From UKL13-2 sp947085425 (GTDB lineage Bacteria > Pseudomonadota > Gammaproteobacteria > Burkholderiales > Usitatibacteraceae), in the NCBI GenBank assembly GCA_947085425.1, contig CAMTWK010000002.1, positions 1-64,000 on the forward strand: a stretch of DNA of 64,000 nucleotides, written 5' to 3'. The notes beneath the pieces are model-generated. The model had not been told where the DNA came from, did no database searches, and saw nothing but the letters and a program-made list of their open reading frames with translations. The position numbers and the translations under genes are program-made. Below are positions 37,435 to 46,075 of this stretch, one piece after another. Position 1 is the first letter of the stretch. Each line of letters opens with the position of its first letter.

Positions 37435-38286
37435 CTATTTCTTTTTCACGTGAGCTTCGAGTTCGGCAAAGGCCGGGCGCTCGGTGGAATACAAAACTTT
37501 GCGGCCGAATTCGACTGCCAGCTGCGGGGCATACCCTTGCAAACTGGCCAGAATGGTCACTTTGACACACTGCAGCTCCTTGGTGCCCTCTTCCAATTTC
37601 TGTTTAAGCAGTCCGGCCAACGGACCGACAAACCCATAGGCCAGCAAAATACCAACAAAGGTGCCAACCAGTGCGGCACCAATTTTTGCGCCGAGAATTG
37701 CCGGTGGTTCACCAACCGAGCCCATCACGTTGACCACGCCCATCACCGCCGCAACAATACCAAACGCAGGCAGGCCGTCGGCAACCGTTTGCACCGCGGC
37801 GGCGGGCGTTTCCGCCTCATGGTGATGGGTGTCAATTTCCTGATCCATCAGGGTTTCAATTTCGAGTGGGTTCATGTTGCCACTCACCATCAACCGCAGA
37901 TAATCGGTAATAAATTCAATCAAATGGTGATCCGAGGCAATCTCCGGATATTTTCCAAACAATGGGCTCTGATCGGGAGTTTCAACATCGTTCTCGATAG
38001 CCATCATGCCCTCCTTGCGCACTTTGGCGAGGATGTCATACAACAATGCCATGAGCGCCATGTAGCGGGCTTTGGTGAATTTCGAACCCTTCAGACACGT
38101 CGGCAACACCTTAAAGGTCGCCTTTAAAACTTTACTGTTGTTGCCGACCACAAACGCACCAAACGCACCGCCGGCAATAATCACCAATTCGAATGGTTGC
38201 CACAGCGCCATTAGGCTGCCACCGTGCGCCATAAAGCCACCAAGGACGGAACCAACAACAATGATGTAACCGACGATAACTAACAT
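37435..38286 (-). CDS. motA: Flagellar stator protein MotA
   Basis: MotA forms the stator ring around MotB and pushes FliG. I set the start at MLVIVGYIIVVGSVLGGFMA, the normal MotA start; the open frame runs 23 codons further back. Four membrane helices, VNVMGSVGEPPAILGAKIGAALVGTFVGILLAYG and the charged cytoplasmic loop are present. 283 residues. Confidence 0.96.
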   Translation of the reverse strand: MLVIVGYIIVVGSVLGGFMAHGGSLMALWQPFELVIIAGGAFGAFVVGNNSKVLKATFKVLPTCLKGSKFTKARYMALMALLYDILAKVRKEGMMAIENDVETPDQSPLFGKYPEIASDHHLIEFITDYLRLMVSGNMNPLEIETLMDQEIDTHHHEAETPAAAVQTVADGLPAFGIVAAVMGVVNVMGSVGEPPAILGAKIGAALVGTFVGILLAYGFVGPLAGLLKQKLEEGTKELQCVKVTILASLQGYAPQLAVEFGRKVLYSTERPAFAELEAHVKKK

Positions 38287-38374
38287 GGGGGCGGGATCAT
38301 AAAAGGGTGACAAGGAAAATGCGGCAATGGGAAATTCACTTGCCACACCGCGCATACAAAAACGTCATGCATTT

Positions 38375-38401
38375 TTCTCGGCACCTTTTGGCAATACTTG
38401 A
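38375..38401 (-). promoter_or_regulatory. Sigma-28 promoter of motAB
   Basis: On the minus strand: TCAAGTAT, 11 nt, GCCGAGAA; 6/8 and 7/8 to consensus, about 85 bp before motA and just past the flhDC terminator. Confidence 0.7.
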
Positions 38402-38411
38402 TACCCGGCAA

Positions 38412-38444
38412 TAAAAACAAAAAAAAACCGGGCAGCGCCCGGTT
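38412..38444 (-). terminator. Intrinsic terminator of flhDC
   Basis: Minus strand: AACCGGGC, 3-nt loop, GCCCGGTT followed by a long T run with one G. It lies 41 bp after the flhC stop and insulates flhDC from motAB. Confidence 0.85.
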
Positions 38445-38485
38445 AAATTACTTCACCACAGAGACTTAAAACTAATATCCAAAAC

Positions 38486-39022
38486 CTAAATTTCCTCGGC
38501 TTCGCGTGATCGGGTGGTTTTGCCGGCGCGCGGCGGTGGATTACACAATCCACAGACGTATTCATCATCAATTTCAAAGGTGTGATTGACAAAGTGACCG
38601 CGGCATTTTGTGCAGCCCGTTAACGTCACCATGCCTGCATCAACAAACTTGACCAGGCGCCAGGCGCGGGTAATCGATAAAATCGGCTCGGTACCAATGG
38701 CCTGCATTTGTTCAACATATAACTCATACGCTTTAATAATGGCGTCAATTTCGTCAATGTCACTGGATTTATTGAGGTTTTCGTAGGCATTCAGGAACAA
38801 CGAAGAATGCATATTCGGTTGCCAGGTCATGAACCAATCTGTCGAGAACGGCAACATCCCCTTTGACGGACTTTTTCCCGCCACCTCTTTGTAAAGCTTT
38901 AACAACCGTTCGTAAGACAAACTGGTTTCGGACTCGAGCACCTGCAGTCGCGCGCCGAGTTTGATCAGATTGATGGCCAGTGCAATATCACGTGATTCGC
39001 CAACAACAGTCTTGTTTTTCAT
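38486..39022 (-). CDS. flhC: Flagellar master regulator subunit FlhC
   Basis: FlhC binds DNA with FlhD as FlhD4C2 and activates class II flagellar promoters. The 178-residue protein has the C-terminal zinc site CTKCRGHFVNHT...YVCGLC (four Cys) and the family pattern RLLKLYKEVAGKSPSKGMLPFSTDWF (residues about 45-70). It follows flhD by 45 bp. Confidence 0.96.
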   Translation of the reverse strand: MKNKTVVGESRDIALAINLIKLGARLQVLESETSLSYERLLKLYKEVAGKSPSKGMLPFSTDWFMTWQPNMHSSLFLNAYENLNKSSDIDEIDAIIKAYELYVEQMQAIGTEPILSITRAWRLVKFVDAGMVTLTGCTKCRGHFVNHTFEIDDEYVCGLCNPPPRAGKTTRSREAEEI

Positions 39023-39067
39023 GTGTCCCGCCGAATGGATTGGATAGGTGACAAGGTGGGCTGGAGT

Positions 39068-39415
39068 CTAGGCCGCAATCGAATTGGCCTGGCAGGCGTG
39101 GCTCGCCATCAAAATTCCGGCGTGAATAGCGTGGGCATTAATTCCGTCGTTGGTCTTTTGAGTCTGACCGTGTGATAACAACAGGCTCCATACCACGTCA
39201 TCGTCAAAGCGAAACCGGCACATCAACATATTGCTGTTGGCGATTTTCAGAATCTGCCCCGGGGTCAACATGGTGATCATATCGGCAACTTCCTCGTGCA
39301 GACCCAGACGATACATCGCCTGCTCACGGTCATCACGCAACATATGCTGAGCCAGCATTAAGTAAGACATATTGGCTTCACGCACTTCAGTCATCAGTTG
39401 TTCGTTGGTGATCAT
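39068..39415 (-). CDS. flhD: Flagellar master regulator subunit FlhD
   Basis: FlhD is the co-activator half of the class I regulator. The 115-residue protein follows the family throughout: EVREANMSYLMLAQHMLRDD, AMYRLGLHEEVADMITMLTPGQ and FRFDDDVVWSLLLSH. Presence of flhDC rather than a FleQ-type regulator is the main argument for a betaproteobacterial origin. Confidence 0.97.
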   Translation of the reverse strand: MITNEQLMTEVREANMSYLMLAQHMLRDDREQAMYRLGLHEEVADMITMLTPGQILKIANSNMLMCRFRFDDDVVWSLLLSHGQTQKTNDGINAHAIHAGILMASHACQANSIAA

Positions 39416-39573
39416 GATGGGTCCTTTGGTGATTACTTTTATGGTTGACCTGCTGATTTAACTAAAACGGCGCGGATCAGATGTGTTGTTGTTTGATGGA
39501 ATGAATTCTGTTCCTCCCTTTGACACTCTTGAATCCGAAATCGGCTGCAATTTGCGTCAGAAGCCCATCCCTT

Positions 39574-39602
39574 TTTGTGTAGGATTTTTTCCTACACAAA
39601 AG
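39574..39602. promoter_or_regulatory. Inverted repeat between flhD and fliC1
   Basis: A perfect 12-bp dyad TTTTGTGTAGGA / TCCTACACAAAA around five T. It lies 159 bp before flhD and about 100 bp before the fliC1 sigma-28 promoter. The inner TGTAGG-N7-CCTACA resembles binding sites of NarL/LuxR-type regulators. Its role is inferred; it could also fold as a hairpin. Confidence 0.5.
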
Positions 39603-39700
39603 ACTGTAAATAATGGATTTTAGCCATGAAAATTACTGTGGAAATTTCTGGCCGGCGTGGTCAACACCCTCCGCAACACGAAACATTTCATTAATTTTTC

Positions 39701-39727
39701 TAAAGTTCGCAATAATGCCGCCGAAAT
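39701..39727 (+). promoter_or_regulatory. Sigma-28 promoter of fliC1
   Basis: TAAAGTTC (39701-39708), 11 nt, GCCGAAAT (39720-39727); 7/8 and 6/8 to consensus. The 5' leader of about 130 nt contains a CCCGGC/GCCGGG hairpin near 39807-39823 and three GGA triplets just before the start codon. Confidence 0.75.
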
Positions 39728-39865
39728 CATTTGGGCAGGCGGTACGAATCCAAAACATTGATTCCCTCCGCCTGAGAGCCCGGACCAACGGGTGTGGCAA
39801 TTCACCCCGGCTTTGCGCCGGGCTTTCACTCAATATGGAATTAACCGGAATTTAGGAGAACTACA

Positions 39866-40699
39866 ATGCCCGCAATTATCAACACCAACGTTGCATCGCT
39901 TAATGCACAACGCAATTTAGCAACATCACAATCAGACGTGGCCACCGCCATGCAACGTCTGTCATCAGGTTTGCGTGTAAATAGCGCAAAGGATGATTCG
40001 GCCGGTCTGGCCATCGCTGAACGCATGAATACCCAGGTAAAAGGTATGAACGTTGCCATCCGTAACGCCAACGATGCCATCTCGCTCTCACAAGTAGCAG
40101 AAGGTGGACTGGGCAAGGTCGGCGACTCCCTGCAACGGATGCGTGAGTTGTCGGTACAGTCTGCCAACGCCACCAACACCGCGGGCGATCGTGCCAACCT
40201 CAATGCGGAATTTCAGCAACTCGCCGCCGAGGTCACCCGAGTATTGGCAGGAACCTCGTTTAACGGTGTCGCCATGCTCGGTGCCAATGCCGGTGCACAG
40301 GCGTTTCAAGTGGGCGCAGGCACCACCGCCAACGACGTTATTACCGTTACGACCACCAACTTGACCGCCAACGCAACAATTACTGCGGTGACCGGTGGCA
40401 ACATTACCACTGCCGCACTGTCGACTACGGCAATTAACAACATTGACGCGGCCATTACTACCATCGCGACGGAACGTGCCATGTACGGTGCCGCCCAAAA
40501 CCGCTTTGATAGTGTCATCGGTAATTTACAAATCAGCGCGGAAAATCAGGCAGCGGCACGTGGACGCATTATCGATGCAGACTTTGCCCAGGAAACAGCA
40601 GCACTGTCACGAGGCCAGGTGTTGCAATCGGCCGGCATGGCGATGGTCGCACAGGCCAATTCTTCGGCACAAAGTGTGTTGCAGTTGTTACAACGCTAG
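39866..40699 (+). CDS. fliC: Flagellin FliC, copy 1
   Basis: A 277-residue flagellin made only of the conserved D0 and D1 helices plus a short Thr/Asn-rich central region; the D2/D3 surface domains are missing. The N-terminus INTNVASLNAQRNL and C-terminus QVLQSAGMAMVAQANSS are canonical. LQRMRELSVQSAN keeps the segment that forms the inter-protofilament contact. TAGGAG precedes the ATG. It is followed in tandem by a paralogue of the same length. Confidence 0.97.
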   Translation: MPAIINTNVASLNAQRNLATSQSDVATAMQRLSSGLRVNSAKDDSAGLAIAERMNTQVKGMNVAIRNANDAISLSQVAEGGLGKVGDSLQRMRELSVQSANATNTAGDRANLNAEFQQLAAEVTRVLAGTSFNGVAMLGANAGAQAFQVGAGTTANDVITVTTTNLTANATITAVTGGNITTAALSTTAINNIDAAITTIATERAMYGAAQNRFDSVIGNLQISAENQAAARGRIIDADFAQETAALSRGQVLQSAGMAMVAQANSSAQSVLQLLQR

Positions 40700-40844
40700 T
40701 CGATCAGTTAATCGACAGCAAAGATAGCGTAGTACCAAGGTAACAAGGTAACAGCCGGCAAGTCGTCTACTGTTGGATGATGTGCCGGTGATTTGCCCTT
40801 GATTACCAACATTACTTTTATCCAATGGTTGTGTCTTGACCATC

Positions 40845-40900
40845 AAAACCGCCTGTGTTGCGTTTCGGCAGATCATCCGAACGTGTCACCGGCGGTTTTT
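40845..40900 (+). terminator. Possible terminator after fliC1
   Basis: AAAACCGCC (40845-40853) pairs with GGCGGTTTT (40891-40899), followed by a T run. The loop is long (37 nt), so this is a weak call. The rest of 40700-41177 holds no gene; GCCGGCAA motifs at 40754 and 40948 lack good -35 boxes. Confidence 0.4.
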
Positions 40901-41177
40901 AGTTTGTGTCCATCAGACCGGTCCATCGTGCCTTTCAATTACGGTCTGCCGGCAAGTGCCAAAAACAACCAATGCCCAAATTGACGCTGTTTATACCGCC
41001 TTATCAATCGATTGGCGTTTTATTGATTCCGCCATTATCTCTTCCATTGCAAGGAGGACTGCGACCAAACCGGCTGGAGTCGAATTCCTTGAATACATCC
41101 GGCAGCCCCGGAAGTTTTGGCGCCACATGTCCGTTCTTGAACGGTCGGGCGAAATTGGGAATTAATAGGAGATACAT

Positions 41178-42011
41178 ATGGCACAAACTATCAACACCAA
41201 CGTTTCATCGTTAAATGCTCAGCGCAATTTATCGATGTCACAATCATCGCTGGCCACATCCATGCAGCGCTTGTCATCCGGACTGCGCGTAAACAGCGCC
41301 AAGGACGATGCCGCCGGACTGGCCATCGCCGAACGTATGAATACCCAGGTGCGCGGCATGAATGTGGCGATCCGCAATTCAAACGATGCAATTTCACTTG
41401 CACAAGTCGCTGAAGGCGCACTTGGCAAAGTCAGCGATGCGCTGCAACGCATGCGTGAACTCGCCGTGCAATCTGCCAATGCCACCAACAGCGCCGGCGA
41501 CCGTGGGAACTTGGACGCAGAGTTCCAGCAGCTCGGCTCGGAAGTCACGCGATTACTAGCCGGCACACAATTTAATGGCTCGGCGATTCTGGGTGCCGGT
41601 GCCGGAACATTGGTATTTCAAGTCGGTGCCGGCACAACCGCCAATGACACCATCAGCATTACCACAAATGATATGACCACCAACGCCACCATTACCGCGG
41701 TTACCGCTGGTGCAATTACCAACGTGGCCACTTCCACTGCGGCGATTAACAACATCGATGCGGCAATCAATACTGTGGTGGGACAACGCGCAACCTACGG
41801 TGCGGCACAAAACCGCATGGAAAGTGTGATTGGCAATCTACAAATCGGTTCTGAAAATCAGTCGGCGGCACGCGGCCGCATTATGGACGCGGACTTTGCC
41901 TCGGAAACGGCGAGCCTCTCCCGCGCCCAAGTTCTACAACAGGCTGGTGTGGCGATGGTCGCGCAGGCCAACGCTTTGCCAAACGGCGTATTACAACTGC
42001 TTAAGGGCTGA
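41178..42011 (+). CDS. fliC: Flagellin FliC, copy 2
   Basis: A second 277-residue flagellin, highly similar to copy 1 in D0/D1 (for example MNTQVRGMNVAIRNSNDAIS against MNTQVKGMNVAIRNANDAIS) and different mainly in the centre. AGGAGA lies upstream. Unlike copy 1 I find no convincing sigma-28 site in the 478-bp gap before it. Paralogues of this kind can be used at different places in the filament or under different conditions. Confidence 0.97.
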   Translation: MAQTINTNVSSLNAQRNLSMSQSSLATSMQRLSSGLRVNSAKDDAAGLAIAERMNTQVRGMNVAIRNSNDAISLAQVAEGALGKVSDALQRMRELAVQSANATNSAGDRGNLDAEFQQLGSEVTRLLAGTQFNGSAILGAGAGTLVFQVGAGTTANDTISITTNDMTTNATITAVTAGAITNVATSTAAINNIDAAINTVVGQRATYGAAQNRMESVIGNLQIGSENQSAARGRIMDADFASETASLSRAQVLQQAGVAMVAQANALPNGVLQLLKG

Positions 42012-42072
42012 TCGATCCGCATTCCCAATTTTGCGGATCTTGTGGCTAAGCGGTCTTCGGGCCGCAACAACG

Positions 42073-42126
42073 GCCCCGGCGTGCAATCGACAATATTGTT
42101 CGACTGTATGCCGGGGCTGGTTTTTC
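42073..42126 (+). terminator. Intrinsic terminator after fliC2
   Basis: GCCCCGGC (42073-42080) pairs with GCCGGGGC (42110-42117), extended inward by several G-U and A-T pairs, followed by TTTTT. It is 60 bp after the fliC2 stop. Confidence 0.75.
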
Positions 42127-42148
42127 TAGGAATTCGGTTTTTGCATTC

Positions 42149-42294
42149 TAACAGTTTGTTGAAATTAGTCGCGAGCGAAGGTCAGGCAAGGCGGAAAGCG
42201 GCGAAAAACCGGAATGTATGCGGTATACATGAGGATTTTGAGCCGCTTGCCAACGCCGCATCACCGAGCGCAGCAGAATTTCAACCAACTGCTA
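42149..42294. repeat. 146-bp palindromic intergenic element
   Basis: Terminal inverted repeats of 18 bp agree at 16 positions (TAACAGTTTGTTGAAATT and the complement of the right end). Internal arms are imperfectly complementary, with a central ATGTAT-GCGG-TATACAT dyad. Motifs such as GAGGATTTTGAGC and GCTTGCCAACGCCGCATCA recall a palindromic repeat dispersed in many beta- and gammaproteobacterial genomes. No other copy was seen in the window. Confidence 0.65.
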
Positions 42295-42320
42295 ATGTTC
42301 TAAGTAAAACCTGCCGATAT
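42293..42320 (+). promoter_or_regulatory. Sigma-28 promoter of fliD
   Basis: TAATGTTC (42293-42300), 12 nt, GCCGATAT (42313-42320); 6/8 and 7/8. The first two bases of the -35 lie within the palindromic element. Confidence 0.6.
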
Positions 42321-42354
42321 CCACTCTGCACCACCTTCAAGTTCGGGGACAATC

Positions 42355-43809
42355 ATGGCAATTTCAGCGGCAGGTATAGGCAGCGGGCTGGACGTAAATG
42401 GTCTGGTTACACAACTGATGGCAGCCGAGCGCCGCCCCCTCGATCTTTTGACCAAGGCCGGCACCGGCTTGCAAACCAAGCTGTCCGCCTTTGGACGACT
42501 GTCTGGTGCGCTGTCGACGTTTCAGGATGCCGCCAATAATCTTGCCACCGCATCCAAATGGCAGGTCTACAAGGCCGTCAGCAGCGACACTGGTGCATCG
42601 GCAATGGCATCGTCCACTGCGTTGGAAGGCAGTTACAACGTGCGGGTGGACGCACTCGCAAAAAGCAGCTCATTGGTGTCGTCAACCTTTGCGTCGTCCG
42701 CCACCGCACTCGGCGATGGCACCCTTACTATTGAGTTAGGCACCTACGCGCCAGTCGGCAATGCCTTCACCATTAATCCAGCAACAACAGCCGTATCCAT
42801 TGTCATTTCACCAGGCAGTGACTCTCTGGCGCAGATCCGTGACGCCATTAACGGTGCCAATGCCGGGGTGACCGCGTCGATCGCCAATACCGGAAGTGGT
42901 GCCAGACTATTGCTGACTGCAAAGGACTCGGGTGCGGCAAACGCCATCAAATTGACGGTGAATGACGCTGATGGCACCCACACCAACACCAGCGGGTTAT
43001 CACGACTTGCCTTTGACCGCAGCGCGGCAATCGGCTCAGGCCAAAACCTCGGCGAGACGCAGGTGGCACAGGATGCAAGATTCAACATCAACGGTATCGA
43101 CATTGTGTCGACCAGCAATCTGGTGCAAAACGCAATCGACGGTTTGACACTGACACTGAAACAAGAGTCACCGACGGCAACACGTATCGACATCAGCAAA
43201 GATACCGAAGCAATTCGCAAATCGGTCGATACCCTCATTGCCGCTTACAATGACCTGAATAAAACCATGGTCGACCTGACCAAGTATGAAGCGGAGAGCA
43301 AAAAGGCCGGCACCCTGCAAGGCGATCGGGCAGCAGTGGGCGTGTTGTCTCAAATCCGCGCCACCATTCGCGACACGTTTAGCGGCCAAACGGGCGACTA
43401 CATCCGGCTGTCTGACGTGGGTGTTCAACAACAAAACGATGGCTCACTCAAATTGAACACCGTTAAATGGGAGGCCGCCGGTGCGACGCTTGATCGGGTC
43501 GCGCGACTGTTCTCCAATATTGGCACGGTCGGCATACCAACCAGTGTTGGATTCGCCAAACGTCTGCAAACTGTCGCGCAAAGTTTTCTGAATTCGGATG
43601 GGACGGTGACCAGTCGTACTGCCGGCATACAAGCGAGTATTGCCGACAATAAAAAGCAGCAGGCCGTTTTGTCGGATCAGCTTGCCCTGACGGAAAAACG
43701 CATGCGCCTACAATTCCAAGGACTCGACACCAGACTGGCATCCATTCAGGCGACCAGCGCCTATTTGACCCAGCAGTTCAGCGCTCTTTTTAATAAGAAG
43801 AGCAACTGA
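42355..43809 (+). CDS. fliD: Filament cap protein FliD (HAP2)
   Basis: FliD caps the filament and inserts flagellin. The N-terminus ISAAGIGSGLDVNGLVTQLM is diagnostic, as is the FliD C-terminal region DYIRLSDVGVQQQNDGSLKLN and the coiled-coil tail TEKRMRLQFQGLDTRLASIQ. It has 484 residues. It precedes fliS and fliT as in most proteobacteria. Confidence 0.96.
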   Translation: MAISAAGIGSGLDVNGLVTQLMAAERRPLDLLTKAGTGLQTKLSAFGRLSGALSTFQDAANNLATASKWQVYKAVSSDTGASAMASSTALEGSYNVRVDALAKSSSLVSSTFASSATALGDGTLTIELGTYAPVGNAFTINPATTAVSIVISPGSDSLAQIRDAINGANAGVTASIANTGSGARLLLTAKDSGAANAIKLTVNDADGTHTNTSGLSRLAFDRSAAIGSGQNLGETQVAQDARFNINGIDIVSTSNLVQNAIDGLTLTLKQESPTATRIDISKDTEAIRKSVDTLIAAYNDLNKTMVDLTKYEAESKKAGTLQGDRAAVGVLSQIRATIRDTFSGQTGDYIRLSDVGVQQQNDGSLKLNTVKWEAAGATLDRVARLFSNIGTVGIPTSVGFAKRLQTVAQSFLNSDGTVTSRTAGIQASIADNKKQQAVLSDQLALTEKRMRLQFQGLDTRLASIQATSAYLTQQFSALFNKKSN

Positions 43810-43986
43810 GCGCTTACCAGACGTGCCCAGCTGCAGCGCAACAACGTTTCAAAAAAACGCCTCTATTTTCGACTGTTTCCAGCGATGTTAATGCCGGCAT
43901 GGTGATTACGTAATCGCCGCCTCCAGAATGCGACACTGTTTAACAAAATTAGTCCGAAATTCAGGCTAATTCTCCTCATTAAAGCC

Positions 43987-44013
43987 TTAACTCCCTGCCG
44001 CAATTGCCGATAA
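43987..44013 (+). promoter_or_regulatory. Sigma-28 promoter of fliS
   Basis: A perfect -10 GCCGATAA (44006-44013) with a weak -35 TTAACTCC 11 nt upstream. It is 37 bp before the fliS start. Confidence 0.55.
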
Positions 44014-44050
44014 ATATTCATACAAGATTATTTATTCATAGGCAAACAGA

Positions 44051-44476
44051 ATGAATGCATTCGCCCCACAGACCAGACGCGCAGCACACGCATACTCGGC
44101 AGTGAATGTTGCAACCGGGGTACCGTCGGCAACACCACACGGACTCATTTTGATGTTGTATGACGGCGCGATCCTGGCGGTGGGAACTGCACAATCTGAA
44201 TGCGAAGCCGGTCACATCGAAGCAAAAAACAAGGCAACCGCCAAGGCGCTCAGCATTATTGAAGAAGGCCTGCGCGCCAGCCTGGATCGTCATGCCGGTG
44301 GCGAGCTGGCGGAACGACTTGATTCGCTCTATAGCTACATGAACCGTAGTTTGCTGAAGGCAAATTTACACAATTCCATTGAACAATACGCAGAAATAGG
44401 GAAACTACTCGCTGGCTTGCGCAGCACGTGGGCGGAAATTGAATCTGGCAAAATGCAATTGGCCAACGCCGCATAA
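44051..44476 (+). CDS. fliS: Flagellin export chaperone FliS
   Basis: FliS binds the flagellin C-terminus and keeps it unfolded for export. The 141-residue helical protein has the conserved PHGLILMLYDGAILAV and the helix region LDSLYSYMNRSLLKANLHNS. It is the first gene of a fliS-fliT unit. Confidence 0.95.
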   Translation: MNAFAPQTRRAAHAYSAVNVATGVPSATPHGLILMLYDGAILAVGTAQSECEAGHIEAKNKATAKALSIIEEGLRASLDRHAGGELAERLDSLYSYMNRSLLKANLHNSIEQYAEIGKLLAGLRSTWAEIESGKMQLANAA

Positions 44477-44510
44477 CGTATTTAACCGCCTACCCGCGAA
44501 AGGGCAGTTC

Positions 44511-44828
44511 ATGTCATCAACGTTGCTTCATTATTACGAATCTCTTGCTTCTTCGAGCCGCGAAATGGTGAGTGCCGCCAGTGAAGGCGATTGGAACGAG
44601 GTATTTCGCATTGAAGAATTGTGTGCGCACCTTATCACCGAACTCAACACTGTCAAGGAATGGGAGTCGCTTACATCCGAACAGGAAAAGCGCAAACGTG
44701 CCCTGCTTCGGGCGATCCTGGCCAATGACGCCGAAATAAGGAATTTATCGGAACCGTGGTTGTCCAGACTGTCGTGCTGGCTCGGCCTGCCGCCCACCGC
44801 GTCGACACAACAACCCATGTATCACTAG
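44511..44828 (+). CDS. fliT: FliT-like flagellar chaperone
   Basis: A 105-residue helical protein directly after fliS. MSSTLLHYYESLASSSREMV and the charged heptads up to EIRNLSEPWLSRL fit FliT, which escorts FliD and in enterics also inhibits FlhDC. I used the ATG with AAAGGG upstream. The name rests on size, helices and position, since FliT is weakly conserved. Confidence 0.82.
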   Translation: MSSTLLHYYESLASSSREMVSAASEGDWNEVFRIEELCAHLITELNTVKEWESLTSEQEKRKRALLRAILANDAEIRNLSEPWLSRLSCWLGLPPTASTQQPMYH

Positions 44829-44836
44829 GATTCATC

Positions 44837-45115
44837 ATGCTGCCACCCATCCAGCCAATCTATCAGCCCGCCCAGGTTATTGTTCCGCTAACCAAACCGG
44901 TTGGCCAAGTCAGCAAAATCAATCCAGATCGTGACCCGTCATCTCAGCATGACCATAACCACAACAAAAACCAGTCAGGCGGCAATCCCGCCACGCAGAC
45001 CGTTGAGGATGATAGTCATACACCACCGACACCAAAACCGCACCACAACCGGCAAATAGACGTCTGGGCAGGCAGCACTTCACACAACGCAGCCTCCACC
45101 CGACTTTTTCTCTGA
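44837..45115 (+). CDS. Small Pro/His/Asn-rich protein of unknown function
   Basis: A 92-residue frame starting MLPPIQPIYQPAQVIVPLTK, 8 bp after fliT, with a weak AGGA upstream. It is proline-rich at the start, rich in His, Asn and Gln in the middle (DHNHNKNQSGG), and predicted disordered. I recognise no family. Its tight spacing to fliT and place before ycgR suggest a flagellar accessory gene. A frame on the opposite strand overlaps its 3' end. Confidence 0.55.
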   Translation: MLPPIQPIYQPAQVIVPLTKPVGQVSKINPDRDPSSQHDHNHNKNQSGGNPATQTVEDDSHTPPTPKPHHNRQIDVWAGSTSHNAASTRLFL

Positions 45116-45247
45116 CCATCTTGCTGCAAATTTGCCTGTCGTGATGAAATTAACCCACCACTTTCCGACCACCTTGAAAGCACCGGCGGCTCTGATGCCT
45201 CTGGTTCATCAAACAAAATTTCGTTTTGTATTTTTGTCTGATTAAAC

Positions 45248-46030
45248 ATGGGCTTTTCCTCGATCATTTCCACATTTCGGCCAAGTCCCCCACCGTCCAA
45301 CCTAGACGATGGTGCCGAACAGTACCGGGTCAACACCCGTCCGGAAATTCTGGCGATTCTACGCGCCCTTGTGACCGACAAAGTCATGGTCACGGTCTAT
45401 TTTGTCGGCCGCGAACAAATGCTCAAATCGCGTATCCTGGCCGTCAACCCGCAATTTGAAGAACTCATCATCGACTGTGGGTTAAACGGTCGCGCCAACA
45501 ATGAAATGGTCCAATCGGCCGAAATTTCAATCGAGGCTTATCACCATCAGATCAAAATCATCTTTGATGTTGAGCATGTGCAATTGACCATTTTCGACTC
45601 AAGCCCGGCATTTCGTATGCGCTTGCCCAACACGCTGTTACGTCTGCAACGACGTAATGATTATCGGGCACGATCCCCGGTATTGTCCTCTGCGACCATC
45701 AGCATCAGCGACGGGAAAATTGGTACGCGCCAGTCCATCCGCATTGCGGATATCAGCTGTGGCGGGATCGCTTTTGTCCTGAACGGGACCGAACAGTCAC
45801 TTCCGACCGGATTAAAGCTGGCCAATTGCAAACTGGATATGCCGAAAATTGGCGCGCTGGATGTCACTCTTGAGGTCCGCCATACCGCGATCTACAAAGA
45901 TGGCCTCGGTCGCCCTATGCAGCGCGTCGGCTGCCGCTTTCTACAAATGTCAGGCGCATCGGCAACACTGGTACAGCGTTATATCAATTTGATCGACGTT
46001 GAACGGCGACGCGCCACCTTCGGCACCTAA
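45248..46030 (+). CDS. ycgR: YcgR-type PilZ flagellar brake protein
   Basis: YcgR binds c-di-GMP and slows or biases the motor. The 260-residue protein has an N-terminal YcgR_N-type domain (about 35-120) and a C-terminal PilZ domain (about 128-250). The PilZ c-di-GMP signature is LQRRNDYR followed by DISCGGIAF. This links the GGDEF/EAL proteins at the left of the window to the motor. It ends 46 bp before the convergent fliE. Confidence 0.9.
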   Translation: MGFSSIISTFRPSPPPSNLDDGAEQYRVNTRPEILAILRALVTDKVMVTVYFVGREQMLKSRILAVNPQFEELIIDCGLNGRANNEMVQSAEISIEAYHHQIKIIFDVEHVQLTIFDSSPAFRMRLPNTLLRLQRRNDYRARSPVLSSATISISDGKIGTRQSIRIADISCGGIAFVLNGTEQSLPTGLKLANCKLDMPKIGALDVTLEVRHTAIYKDGLGRPMQRVGCRFLQMSGASATLVQRYINLIDVERRRATFGT

Positions 46031-46075
46031 CCACGATGTAAGAAACCGCAGGCCGGTAGCCGCCGAAATCGAGCA

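Noticed and set aside
40754..40955. GCCGGCAA motifs as a sigma-28 promoter for fliC2
   Set aside because: The -35 regions 11 nt upstream match poorly, and the leaders would be 220-410 nt.
45016..45249. 77-codon minus-strand frame starting back to back with ycgR
   Set aside because: It overlaps the better-placed plus-strand small gene and has no family features, although GAGG precedes its ATG.
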